A DNA stretch of 21,163 nucleotides from Bacillota bacterium (GCA_023433615.1 JAEZCJ010000011.1:1-21163); one strand, 5' to 3'; numbered from the stretch's first letter, positions 1-6,692 are shown. The notes: generated by a model from the sequence alone, not told the origin. A program made the numbers and translations.

Positions 1-335
1 TGATACTTATCCTCGCGCTGGTCATCAGCGCGTCCCTCGCTCCCTTGATGGCAGAGGAAGTCCATCTGCATCTCGTGCCGGGCGAGACGGCCGTGGAATA
101 CGCGCCGGCCGTCCATTCGGCGATGGGGATCAAGAAGATCGTCTCGCAGCATCGCTTGCTGCCGCTCGTGGCGCTCTATCTGCTCTTCATGATCGTAGCG
201 TTCGGAATGGCGAACGAGACGATCCGGATGTTGGTCAGGCTTCACTCCGTTATCGTGCTGCTTCGCCGTAAGCTGCTGCTGCTTCCTCTTAAATTCAGTT
301 CCAGTTATCTGAGTCCTCCTTCATTCCTGACGTAA
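1..335 (+). CDS. C-terminal part of an unidentified membrane protein (5' end outside window)
   Basis: An open frame enters from the left edge (codons in phase from base 3) and stops at TAA 333-335. The visible ~110 residues contain a hydrophobic stretch at the very start, a polar segment (AEEVHLHLVPGETAVEYAP), then a clear membrane helix (LLPLVALYLLFMIVAFGMA) and a Leu/Arg-rich tail ending SPPSFLT. I do not recognise the family. The tail after about base 215 is oddly Leu-rich and could be out of the ancestral frame. The next gene, khtU, starts 31 bases downstream with no promoter visible between, so the two are probably co-transcribed. An internal TTG at 45 is unlikely to be the true start because the frame is open upstream of it. 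Confidence 0.5.
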   Translation, partial: ILILALVISASLAPLMAEEVHLHLVPGETAVEYAPAVHSAMGIKKIVSQHRLLPLVALYLLFMIVAFGMANETIRMLVRLHSVIVLLRRKLLLLPLKFSSSYLSPPSFLT

Positions 336-366
336 ACGCACACATCTAAGGAGGGATAGGCATTGT

Positions 367-1626
367 ATGGATCACATGATCTTTGAGGTAGGCACCGCGC
401 TTCTGCTCGTGGCCATCGCTTCTCTCATTGCAGGGAAGCTTAAATATTCCATTATTCCGTTCCTGATCGTGCTGGGCATGCTGGTCGGCCCGCATGCGCC
501 TAAATTGGGCATGATCGATCTTACCTTCATTCACAGCGAGGAGATCATTGCCTTCCTCGGCCGCATAGGCGTACTGTTCCTGCTCTTCTACCTGGGACTG
601 GAGTTCTCTGTCTCGAAGCTGATCCGTTCCGGGAAAAATATCGTCTATGGCGGCAGCATCTATGTCGTGCTTAACTTCGGAGTCGGACTCGGTTACGGAT
701 TCTTGGTCGGCATGCCGATCTATGAGACGCTGATTATCGCGGGGATGCTGTCCGTATCGTCGACGGCCATCGTCGCGAAGGTCATCGTCGATCTAAGACG
801 CACGGGCAATTCCGAGACCGAGCTCATCCTCGGCATGATCCTGTTCGACGACTTGTTCCTGGCGGTGTTCTTGTCGATCATGTCCGGCCTGCTCCTCGGC
901 GGAGCGACGTCGGTCGGCGGCGTCCTGCTGTCTGTCGCGATCTCGATGGGCTATATGCTCCTCTTCTTCGTCATCGCGCGCAAGGGAACGCCGTTACTGA
1001 ACAAGCTGCTGAAGATTACGTCGAACGAGATCTTCATCATCGTCGTGTTCGCGCTGTTGTTCTTCATTGCGGGCTTCTCGGAGAAGCTGCACGTCGCGGA
1101 GGCGATCGGCGCCTTGTTATTCGGGCTCGCGCTGTCCGAGACCGATCACAGCAAACGGATCGAGCATCTCGTAGTGCCTTTCCGAGACTTCTTCGGCGCA
1201 ATCTTCTTCTTCAGCTTCGGGCTCAGCATCGATCCGCTGACGCTGGGAGACGCAGCATGGATCGCCCTCGGCGCCGTTCTGCTGACCATATTGGCGAATG
1301 TGGCGGCGGGCATGATCTCGGGCCGCAACGCAGGCTTGACGCATAAGGCTTCGCTGAATATAGGGCTTACCATCATGGCGCGCGGCGAGTTCACGATCAT
1401 CGTCGCGAATCTCGGAATCGCTGCCTCGCTGTTGCCGATTCTCAAGCCGTTCTCGGCTATGTACGTCTTGATATTGGCTATTCTTGGACCTCTGCTGGCG
1501 AAAGAATCGAAGCACGTCTATAATGGTCTCAATCGTGTGTTTAGATGGTCGGAGACTAAGAAGAACGCGAAACTGGCGGCTCCTGTAATCGCCGAACCAA
1601 CTAAGCTCAAGGAAACGGAGGACTAA
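367..1626 (+). CDS. khtU: K+/H+ antiporter subunit KhtU (CPA2 family)
   Basis: An integral membrane cation:proton antiporter of 419 residues, closely resembling B. subtilis KhtU (YhaU) as I remember it: it opens MDHMIFEVGTALLLVAIASL, has IIPFLIVLGMLVGPHAPKLG near residues 30-50, FLLFYLGLEFSVSKLI near 75-90, and the conserved SSTAIVAK and LILGMILFDDLFLAV segments. It is hydrophobic throughout, with 12 or so helices, and ends in a short charged tail without the TrkA-N domain of KefB/KefC. That fits a transporter whose regulatory domain is a separate subunit, here khtT immediately downstream (6-base gap). The family exports K+ in exchange for H+. The ATG at 367 is preceded by AGGAGGG (349-355). 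The start is secure because the N-terminus matches the family. Confidence 0.93.
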   Translation: MDHMIFEVGTALLLVAIASLIAGKLKYSIIPFLIVLGMLVGPHAPKLGMIDLTFIHSEEIIAFLGRIGVLFLLFYLGLEFSVSKLIRSGKNIVYGGSIYVVLNFGVGLGYGFLVGMPIYETLIIAGMLSVSSTAIVAKVIVDLRRTGNSETELILGMILFDDLFLAVFLSIMSGLLLGGATSVGGVLLSVAISMGYMLLFFVIARKGTPLLNKLLKITSNEIFIIVVFALLFFIAGFSEKLHVAEAIGALLFGLALSETDHSKRIEHLVVPFRDFFGAIFFFSFGLSIDPLTLGDAAWIALGAVLLTILANVAAGMISGRNAGLTHKASLNIGLTIMARGEFTIIVANLGIAASLLPILKPFSAMYVLILAILGPLLAKESKHVYNGLNRVFRWSETKKNAKLAAPVIAEPTKLKETED

Positions 1627-1632
1627 TACGAG

Positions 1633-2121
1633 ATGGGTACATTCAAGGAATCGGATCTGCCAGGAATCGGGAAGAAATTTCAATTAATAGCGGAATCCGG
1701 CGATAAAATGGTTATCGTCATTCATGACGACGGCCGCAGAGAGCTCTACCACTACGAGGATAACGATCCGGACGAGAGCATCTCGATGGTGACGCTGGAG
1801 GACGAGGAAGCAAGGCAAGTGGCGGCCATTATCGGCGGCATGACGTACAAGCCTAAGGCGCTCGAGACGATCGAGGTCACGCTGGAAGAGCTGGTCATCG
1901 AATGGTGCAAGGTAGAATCGAGCTACCGGAGCATCGGCAAGTCGATCGCCGAGCTGCAAGTACGCGCGCGTACCGGCGCGACGGTGCTGGCCATTGTCAG
2001 CAAGCAAGGACAGAAGATCAATCCCGGGCCCGAGGACCGCGTGCTTGCGGATACGACGCTCGTCATTGCCGGCGAACGCAAGCAGATCAAGCAGCTCAAG
2101 GAACTGCTGGTGCACGGATAA
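1633..2121 (+). CDS. khtT: K+/H+ antiporter regulatory subunit KhtT
   Basis: A soluble 162-residue protein, the usual KhtT length (about 165). It has the N-terminal signature DLPGIGKKF, then VIHDDGRRELYHY and EEARQVAAIIGGMTYKP. From about residue 75 it has a C-terminal RCK_C (TrkA-C) domain: SYRSIGKSIAELQVRARTG, VLAIVSKQG, NPGPEDRVLADTTLVIAGER. In B. subtilis KhtT gates KhtU at the inner face of the membrane and its RCK_C domain binds cyclic di-AMP; that role is inferred here from homology. The gene lies 6 bases after khtU, with its RBS (GGAGG near 1617-1621) inside the khtU end, so the two are translated from one message. The ATG start matches the family. A strong hairpin at 2129-2180 follows. 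Confidence 0.93.
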   Translation: MGTFKESDLPGIGKKFQLIAESGDKMVIVIHDDGRRELYHYEDNDPDESISMVTLEDEEARQVAAIIGGMTYKPKALETIEVTLEELVIEWCKVESSYRSIGKSIAELQVRARTGATVLAIVSKQGQKINPGPEDRVLADTTLVIAGERKQIKQLKELLVHG

Positions 2122-2128
2122 CGATGCG

Positions 2129-2180
2129 AAAAAGAGCAGCCCCGCCAGCGGATTATTCCGCCGGCGGGGCTGCTCTTTTT
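2129..2180. terminator. bidirectional intrinsic terminator between khtT and yitT
   Basis: A near-perfect 18-bp stem (arms 2129-2146 and 2163-2180) around a 16-base loop. The left arm begins AAAAAGAGCAGCC and the right arm ends GGCTGCTCTTTTT, so each strand ends in a T run. It terminates khtUT and the converging YitT gene, whose stop codon (2179-2181) sits on the edge of the right arm. Confidence 0.93.
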
Positions 2181-3018
2181 ATAGGCGATAATACGGTTCG
2201 GATTGCGTCGTGGCCGCATAAGACACGACGATATCGGCAACGGGATCCATATCCTTCACGATCTCCTTGAAGCGAGGGACATCCTTCCAAGACAAGACGC
2301 AGAAGATGTCCTGACCGCCGTAGATATAGCTCGTCTTGCGCTCCATGAACCGAATGCGGGCATCGAATTCTCGGCTCAGCCGCTCCGTCAGCTCACGGGG
2401 CTTCACCGAGCGAATCCAGATCAACTTGTCGCTTCGGTAATCGAGCGTGAATTGGATGGACTTGTACGCGATGAAATAGGCAATGATCGAATACATCGCT
2501 TGGTCCCAGCCGAAGAAGAAGCCTCCCGCGGCGAGAATGGCGATATTAAGCAGCATGACGATCTCGGAGATCGAGAGCCGCAGCAGGCGCTTCTTCAGGA
2601 AGAAGGCTACGGCATTGACGGCATCCGAATACCAGCCGCAGCGGACGATCAGTCCGATTCCGATGCCGAACGATGCTCCCCCGAACAGCGAGCATAGGAG
2701 CGGATCCTCGAAGAGCGGAGGGAAAGGATGCAGGTACATCGCCAAGAAGGAGATGACGAGCAGCGTGGCGATCGCGGTGACGGTCTGCAGCGGCGTGCCT
2801 TTGCGCAGGAGGACGAAAGGCAAATTCATGAAGAGCAGATACAGTCCCATCTTCATCTCGGTCAGATGGGCTAGAATGATCGCGATGCCCTTAATGCCTC
2901 CCGGCAGTATGCGATGCGGCATGAGGAACATTTCGAGGCCGATCGAGACGAGCAGTACGCCTGCAAGCACGGCACCGGAGCGCTTCAAGCGTGCAATGGC
3001 TCCCATTCGATTGACCAT
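2179..3018 (-). CDS. YitT family membrane protein with C-terminal DUF2179 domain (paralogue 1)
   Basis: A 279-residue protein with the YitT-family layout: five or six membrane helices over residues ~10-190, including GGIKGIAIILAHLTEMKMGLY, FGGASFGIGIGLIVR and AMYSIIAYFIAYKSIQF, then a soluble DUF2179 domain (residues ~205-270: SDKLIWIRSVKPRELTERL, IFCVLSWKDVPRFKEIV). The molecular function of YitT proteins is not established. The ATG at 3018 follows GGAGGTGA (3027-3034 on the complement). An ATG four codons in is possible but less well placed. A second family member lies at 6693-7559. It has its own promoter and ends on the terminator shared with khtT. It converges on khtT and is not in an operon with Ku, which ends in a separate terminator. 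Confidence 0.88.
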   Translation of the reverse strand: MVNRMGAIARLKRSGAVLAGVLLVSIGLEMFLMPHRILPGGIKGIAIILAHLTEMKMGLYLLFMNLPFVLLRKGTPLQTVTAIATLLVISFLAMYLHPFPPLFEDPLLCSLFGGASFGIGIGLIVRCGWYSDAVNAVAFFLKKRLLRLSISEIVMLLNIAILAAGGFFFGWDQAMYSIIAYFIAYKSIQFTLDYRSDKLIWIRSVKPRELTERLSREFDARIRFMERKTSYIYGGQDIFCVLSWKDVPRFKEIVKDMDPVADIVVSYAATTQSEPYYRL

Positions 3019-3068
3019 CCGTTCGTCACCTCCGGTTAATACATGTTGATGGAACTCCGATCAATATG

Positions 3069-3077
3069 AGTATACCA
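3069..3077 (-). promoter_or_regulatory. extended -10 promoter of the YitT gene
   Basis: On the complement, TGG-TATACT forms an extended -10 element (TGn plus a 5/6 hexamer) about 50 bases upstream of the YitT ATG. No good -35 is visible, which is tolerated when the TG extension is present. Confidence 0.45.
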
Positions 3078-3115
3078 CGAAATATTCACCTCGCTAGAAT
3101 CGCGAACGTCAACGC

Positions 3116-3154
3116 AAAAACACCGCTAGCGCCCTCTTAACAGGACGAGCGGTG
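3116..3154 (-). terminator. intrinsic terminator after ku
   Basis: CACCGCT (3121-3127) pairs with AGCGGTG (3148-3154). On the complement strand the hairpin is followed by five T residues (the AAAAA at 3116-3120). It lies 17 bases beyond the Ku stop codon and has a long 20-base loop. Confidence 0.7.
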
Positions 3155-3170
3155 CTTGAGCATCCTTAAA

Positions 3171-4052
3171 TCAGGACACGGTCTCTTTCACTTTCTTGGC
3201 CGCAGCCTTGCGCTTCTTCGGCTTCTCCTCCGCGGCGCCTGCGGGCTGTCCGGAGGCAGCCGCTCGCTTGGGATCGGCTGCCGGCATGTTGACCGCTTCG
3301 AGGCTTGCTTGCAAGGCGGCCATCAGATCGACCACGTTCGTACGCTGCTGCTCCGGCGCCACGTGGATGTCCTCGCCCGCGATTTTGGCCTGAATGGCGT
3401 CCATCAGCCTGCCGCGGTACTCGTCGGCGTACTTGCCCGGCTCGAACGGCGTCGTCAGCTGCTCGATCAACATCGTCGCCATCGTCAGCTCCTTGTCGTT
3501 CACTTGACGCGCTTCGGGCAGGCCCGGCACCTGCGCGACAGGGCGGATCTCGTCCGGGTAGAAAATCGTCTCCATCGCCAAGCAGTTGTCGATAACGCGA
3601 ATCGCAGCTAGCGAGCCCTTGGAGCGAATGGAGATGTTGGCGATGCCGATCCGGCCCGAGCTTCGCATCGCCTCGAGCAGCAGGTTGTAGGCATTCGCCC
3701 CTGCCTGATCCGGGGACAGGTAGTAGGTCTTCTGAAAGTAGATCGGATCGATCTCGTTCAGGTCGACGAAGTCGAGAATCTGGATCGTCTTGGTCGCCTC
3801 CGTCGACAGCGACTCGAGCTCCTCCTTCTCGAATAGGACGAATCGACCCTTGTCGTACTCGTAGCCCTTCGCGATATCCTCGAACGCGACCTCCGTCTCG
3901 CAAGCGCGGCACATGCGCACGTAAGCGATCGGGCCGCCGCACGCTTTGTGAATGAGCCGCATCGAGATATCCTTATCCTCCGTGGCGGAGAACATCTTGA
4001 CCGGCACATGGACGAGCCCGAAGCTGATCGCGCCTTTCCACACGGTATGCAT
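3171..4052 (-). CDS. ku: non-homologous end-joining protein Ku
   Basis: A bacterial Ku homodimer subunit of 293 residues that binds DNA double-strand ends and recruits ligase D. The frame is open upstream to 4139, but the start is set at the ATG at 4052 because Ku proteins begin MHTVWKGAISFGLVHVPVKM, and a good GGGAGGT site (~4061-4068 on the complement) lies about 10 bases away. The core runs to about residue 250 (KGYEYDKGRFVLFEKEELE, DPIYFQKTYYLSP, NDKELTMATMLIEQL). C38, C48 and C51 resemble the Cys cluster seen in this part of other bacterial Ku proteins. The last ~30 residues are a Lys/Ala-rich tail (KPKKRKAAAKKVKE), typical of bacterial Ku DNA-binding extensions. No ligD is visible in this window. 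The gene is divergent from a sporulation-type promoter at 4232. Confidence 0.93.
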   Translation of the reverse strand: MHTVWKGAISFGLVHVPVKMFSATEDKDISMRLIHKACGGPIAYVRMCRACETEVAFEDIAKGYEYDKGRFVLFEKEELESLSTEATKTIQILDFVDLNEIDPIYFQKTYYLSPDQAGANAYNLLLEAMRSSGRIGIANISIRSKGSLAAIRVIDNCLAMETIFYPDEIRPVAQVPGLPEARQVNDKELTMATMLIEQLTTPFEPGKYADEYRGRLMDAIQAKIAGEDIHVAPEQQRTNVVDLMAALQASLEAVNMPAADPKRAAASGQPAGAAEEKPKKRKAAAKKVKETVS

Positions 4053-4231
4053 GAAGCCGATACCTCCCGTTAAAGTATGATTAAAAAGCCGATTGTCAGC
4101 GCCTCCAGCGTTTCGGAGGAAACGCCGCATCGGAAGCATACGCTAAGGTTGGACGATGGTAGAGATTGAGGAACGGAGGCTGCCTGAGATACTTCGCGAT
4201 TGCAATTGGCTATTAATAGCTTGCCCCGAAT

Positions 4232-4262
4232 GCATGAAAACCAATCACGAAGGGCATATTTT
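4232..4262 (+). promoter_or_regulatory. sigma-G-like (forespore) promoter
   Basis: GCATG (4232-4236), an 18-base spacer, then CATATTTT (4255-4262). This is close to the Bacillus sigma-G pattern (GnATR, 17-18 bases, CATnnTA); only the last A differs. It lies about 50 bases upstream of the 69-residue gene at 4315 and points at it. The assignment is by consensus only. Confidence 0.5.
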
Positions 4263-4314
4263 TCATCGAGCGCGGCATTGGAGCTGTGCATTCGCAAAGG
4301 AGGCGCTAAGCAGC

Positions 4315-4524
4315 ATGTCGGAAGCGGGCAATACACCGGTCTCCCAAGCGGGCAGCGGAGACGGACGTCACGAGGGCAGAGAAGCGTACGAGATGGACAT
4401 TGACCGCATGGTCAACGAAGGGCTAGGCGGCGGGCAGGTCACGCATAAGAACGGTCTCGTGGACGATACGACGACCGATACGATGGGCAATCGCGGCGAG
4501 GAAGATCTCGTGCAAGGCACGTAA
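4315..4524 (+). CDS. small hydrophilic protein of unknown function, possibly forespore-expressed
   Basis: A 69-residue acidic, Gly/Asp/Thr-rich protein with no Cys and no membrane segment. Its middle reads YEMDIDRMVNEGLGGGQVTH and its end reads TTDTMGNRGEEDLVQG. The frame is open upstream to 4156, but ATG 4315 is chosen because AAAGGAGG (4297-4304) sits directly before it. I do not recognise the family with confidence; the size and composition recall short conserved Bacillales sporulation or stress proteins such as YozQ, but this is a loose impression. A sigma-G-like promoter precedes it, and the deacetylase gene starts 17 bases after its stop, so the two are likely co-transcribed. Confidence 0.7.
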   Translation: MSEAGNTPVSQAGSGDGRHEGREAYEMDIDRMVNEGLGGGQVTHKNGLVDDTTTDTMGNRGEEDLVQGT

Positions 4525-4541
4525 TCGCGGGAGGCGACAGC

Positions 4542-5477
4542 ATGAACTCACAATGGAGAAGGTTCTCGGCGATACTTGTCGCCATAGCGATGGTCTTGGC
4601 GTTGACGGCTTGCGGCGGGAACGATGACAAGGATAAGGGCAAGGATGGACAGAAGGAAGGGACCAAGGTCGAAGCCAAGAACGCGAAGAAGAAAGGCGAG
4701 AAAGGGGCCGCGGACGCGCGACAAGAGCTTCGCATGAAGCAGAAGGCGCAATCCATGACAGGCGGGGGCACGCATGTCACGCCCAGCCTGCTGGACGGGT
4801 ACGAGGATGTCTACCGGGAGCCGCATCCGCTGACGCTGACGGATCTGAGACGCAAGTACCCTAGCACGCTGATCATGAGCGGCGTCGGGGACAAGCGGCA
4901 GGTCGCGCTCACGTTCGATGATGCGCCGGATAACATTTATACGCCGCGCGTGCTGGATGTGCTGAAGAAGGAAGGGGTCAGGGCGACGTTCTTCTGCGTC
5001 GGCAACCGGATCGAAGCGCATCCCGACGTCGTGAGGCGAATGGTGGCGGAGGGCCATGTGCTGGGCAATCATTCTTACAGCCACCCGAATCTGCCGAAGC
5101 TATCCGACGCGAAGTTCCGCGAAGAGATCCGCAAGACGGATCAACTGATCATGAAGTATGCGGGCTATGCGCCAAGCTTCGTCAGGCCGCCGTACGGCAA
5201 TATTTCGGAGGGGCAGATTCAATGGCTGGCCAGCCAGCATCGCAAGGTCGTCAATTGGAACATCGACTCGCTGGACTGGAAGGGGCTGACCCGCGATCAG
5301 GTGGCTGTGAATGTTCTATCGAACATCAAGCCCAACGCGATCATCCTGCAGCATTCGGGGATCGGAGCGGGGGGCAACCTAGACGGCACGGTCGAAGCGT
5401 TGCCCGAGATCATCGCGAAGCTGAAGAAGGATAACGTGAAGTTCGTCACCGTGCCCGGCATGATCGGCATTCCCTAA
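4542..5477 (+). CDS. polysaccharide deacetylase lipoprotein (NodB/CE4 domain)
   Basis: A 311-residue secreted lipoprotein: signal peptide with lipobox LTAC (acylated Cys24), then a Lys-rich linker (residues 25-60) and a NodB deacetylase domain (~115-305). CE4 motifs are visible: TFDDAP (D126 base, D127 metal), HSYSH (metal ligands H177 and H181), RPPYG (215-219), NWNIDSLDW (238-246) and LQHS (H271). CE4 enzymes remove acetyl groups from N-acetyl sugars, usually in peptidoglycan or a related wall polymer; the substrate here cannot be told. Motif 1 has Ala where most members have Gly (TFDDGP). GGGAGGCG (~4529-4536) supports ATG 4542. It is probably in one transcript with the small gene upstream, and its 3' end overlaps a convergent small gene by 32 bases. 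Confidence 0.9.
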   Translation: MNSQWRRFSAILVAIAMVLALTACGGNDDKDKGKDGQKEGTKVEAKNAKKKGEKGAADARQELRMKQKAQSMTGGGTHVTPSLLDGYEDVYREPHPLTLTDLRRKYPSTLIMSGVGDKRQVALTFDDAPDNIYTPRVLDVLKKEGVRATFFCVGNRIEAHPDVVRRMVAEGHVLGNHSYSHPNLPKLSDAKFREEIRKTDQLIMKYAGYAPSFVRPPYGNISEGQIQWLASQHRKVVNWNIDSLDWKGLTRDQVAVNVLSNIKPNAIILQHSGIGAGGNLDGTVEALPEIIAKLKKDNVKFVTVPGMIGIP

Positions 5478-5739
5478 GGGACCGCTTTCCAGCACGATGT
5501 AACGCTTCGCAGCATATTCGACGTCGAATCTTGAACGCTGGCCCAATAACCGGTCTATATGAAATAAAAACAGCGCCGTCCGGTATGCCCTTCTTGCGGC
5601 ACATCGTTCGGCGCTGTTCGGCTTTCTTGTTGATGACGATTTGGGTCTGCGGCTTGCGCGTCCATTGCTGTCTGGATGCATCGAGCCGGTGCTGCGGGAT
5701 CGCTTGGGCCTTGCTTGATTTACTCTTGCGCAGGCGCAT
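5446..5739 (-). CDS. small basic protein; terminator lies before the in-frame stop (ribosome-rescue-like layout)
   Basis: The ATG at 5739 follows a very good GAAGGAGTGA site (~5748-5757 on the complement) and a sigma-A promoter (5773-5801). The formal frame is 97 codons, stopping at 5446, but a 10-bp-stem intrinsic terminator covers codons ~41-57 and its T tract is read in frame (GCT GTT TTT ATT). No in-frame stop precedes the expected transcript end near 5560, so the message should be nonstop, giving a product of about 59 residues. The product is strongly basic: it starts MRLRKSKSSKAQ, then has QQWTRKPQTQIVINKKAEQ and a CRKKG stretch. ArfA of E. coli and BrfA of B. subtilis, small basic ribosome-rescue factors, are made from nonstop messages in this way. 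Membership in such a family is inferred from layout and composition, not from proven homology. The residues encoded beyond the terminator look non-conserved and run into the deacetylase gene. Confidence 0.65.
   Translation of the reverse strand: MRLRKSKSSKAQAIPQHRLDASRQQWTRKPQTQIVINKKAEQRRTMCRKKGIPDGAVFISYRPVIGPAFKIRRRICCEALHRAGKRSLRECRSCRAR
5561..5618 (-). terminator. intrinsic terminator inside the small basic gene
   Basis: On the complement strand AACAGCGCCG (5609-5618) pairs perfectly with CGGCGCTGTT (5569-5578), followed by TTTTTATTTC. The 30-base loop can form a further GTGCC/GGCAT helix. The element lies wholly within the open frame that begins at 5739. Confidence 0.8.
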
Positions 5740-5772
5740 GGGTAGTTCACTCCTTCGTATCGGGTTGGTCTC

Positions 5773-5801
5773 ATTGTACGCTAGGCTTCGCAGCGGGGCA
5801 A
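5773..5801 (-). promoter_or_regulatory. sigma-A promoter of the small basic gene
   Basis: On the complement: TTGCCC (5796-5801), 17 bases, TACAAT (5773-5778). Optimal spacing and a 5/6 -10 hexamer, about 30 bases upstream of the start codon. Confidence 0.6.
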
Positions 5802-5836
5802 GAGGTGCGGACGGAGGCATGGATGGCGCTAACTTT

Positions 5837-5865
5837 TTGTAAGAGAGAGGCGGATATGTTAGAAT
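5837..5865 (+). promoter_or_regulatory. sigma-A promoter of the FAD protein gene
   Basis: TTGTAA (5837-5842), 17 bases, TAGAAT (5860-5865), 45 bases upstream of ATG 5911. Confidence 0.6.
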
Positions 5866-5910
5866 GGATACGACCATGATCGTCGATATTCTACTTAAGG
5901 AGTGATCTTG

Positions 5911-6477
5911 ATGTACGATATTATTGTAATCGGAGCCGGACCGGCCGGCGCAAGCGCAGCCCTGTTCACGGCCAAGGCGGGCAAGTCGACCGTTATGCTG
6001 GACAGCGAACAGAGCGTCACGAAGCGTGCTTGGCTCGACAACCATTACGGCGCACCGAGCATCTCGGGTCCGGATCTCGTAGAGGTCGGCAAGAAGCAAG
6101 CGACCGGTTTCGGGGCTGAGCTTCGCGTAGGCAAAGCCGTGAAGCTGACTGCTGCGGGCGAAGGCGTGCGCGTAGACTGCGAGGACGGCACGAGTCTTGA
6201 AGCGAAGCATGTTCTGTTGGCCACCGGCATGTTCGTCGACCTGGCGGAAGCTAGCGGCATCCAGGTGAAACCGGGCACGGAGCCGCGGATCAAGGCAATC
6301 GTGGACGCGGACGCATCCGGGCGCACGAGCATGGCTGGCGTATGGGCTGCGGGCACGTGCGCGGGCGTATCGATGCATACGATCATCACGGCCGGCGACG
6401 GCGCTGCCAAAGCGATCAATATCATCAGCGAGCTCAACGGCGAACGGTATGTCGACCATGACGTCATGAAGGCATAG
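5911..6477 (+). CDS. half-size thioredoxin-reductase-like FAD-binding protein
   Basis: A 188-residue protein with the FAD-binding Rossmann start MYDIIVIGAGPAGASAALFT (GAGPAG at 8-13), an LLATGM segment (102-107), and the C-terminal FAD segment AGVWAAGTCAGVSMHT (142-157), all typical of thioredoxin-reductase-like flavoproteins. At 188 residues it is far shorter than TrxB (~315). The NAD(P)H-binding domain and the CxxC redox pair are both absent, and the usual AAGD carries Thr instead of Asp. It may be a flavin-carrying partner subunit or a reductase of unknown substrate. The start is ATG 5911, after AAGGAGTGA; a GTG at 5902 lies inside that RBS and is not used. It is monocistronic, with its own promoter and a terminator at 6509. 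Confidence 0.82.
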   Translation: MYDIIVIGAGPAGASAALFTAKAGKSTVMLDSEQSVTKRAWLDNHYGAPSISGPDLVEVGKKQATGFGAELRVGKAVKLTAAGEGVRVDCEDGTSLEAKHVLLATGMFVDLAEASGIQVKPGTEPRIKAIVDADASGRTSMAGVWAAGTCAGVSMHTIITAGDGAAKAINIISELNGERYVDHDVMKA

Positions 6478-6508
6478 GCAGTCGGGAAGAAGTATGCGCG
6501 ATAACAGG

Positions 6509-6539
6509 AGCCGGAAGCCTGACCAGCATCCGGCTTTTT
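6509..6539 (+). terminator. intrinsic terminator after the FAD protein
   Basis: AGCCGGA (6509-6515) pairs with TCCGGCT (6529-6535), followed by TTTTT. Confidence 0.88.
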
Positions 6540-6593
6540 CATATGGTCGCCAACGAGGGCTTCGAACATTCGGTTTATATTGTTCTTATTCGC

Positions 6594-6612
6594 TTTTTTT
6601 GTTTTTTTTTTT
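6594..6612 (+). repeat. long poly-T tract upstream of the second YitT promoter
   Basis: Seven Ts, one G, then eleven Ts, ending 35 bases before the -10 of the following gene. It could act as a bent or UP-like element, and a tract of eleven Ts is prone to slippage. Confidence 0.8.
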
Positions 6613-6630
6613 GGTCAAATCTCAAGTAAA

Positions 6631-6653
6631 ATAAGAATATCTTATGATATAAT
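6631..6653 (+). promoter_or_regulatory. extended -10 promoter with an inverted repeat in the spacer
   Basis: TATAAT (6648-6653) with TG at 6645-6646 forms an extended -10; the -35 region is poor. ATAAGA-ATA-TCTTAT (6631-6645), with perfect 6-base arms, occupies the spacer up to the -10 and looks like a repressor or activator site for the YitT gene at 6693. Confidence 0.55.
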
Positions 6654-6692
6654 TATAGGGTTAGTAGACGGGGGATAGGAAGGGCGGTACGA

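Noticed and set aside
4071..4099. Sigma-A or sigma-G promoter directly before ku
   Set aside because: CTGACA with TACTTT at 16 bases would start transcription inside the RBS, and CATACTTTA has no matching sigma-G -35 (GCGCT at 18 bases).
4053..4139. 29-residue N-terminal extension of Ku
   Set aside because: Ku proteins begin at MHTVWKG, and the RBS is placed for the ATG at 4052; the extension has no RBS and no family support.
5902..5910. GTG start for the FAD protein
   Set aside because: The GTG is part of the AAGGAGTGA ribosome binding site for the ATG at 5911, and homologous flavoproteins start MYDIIVIG.
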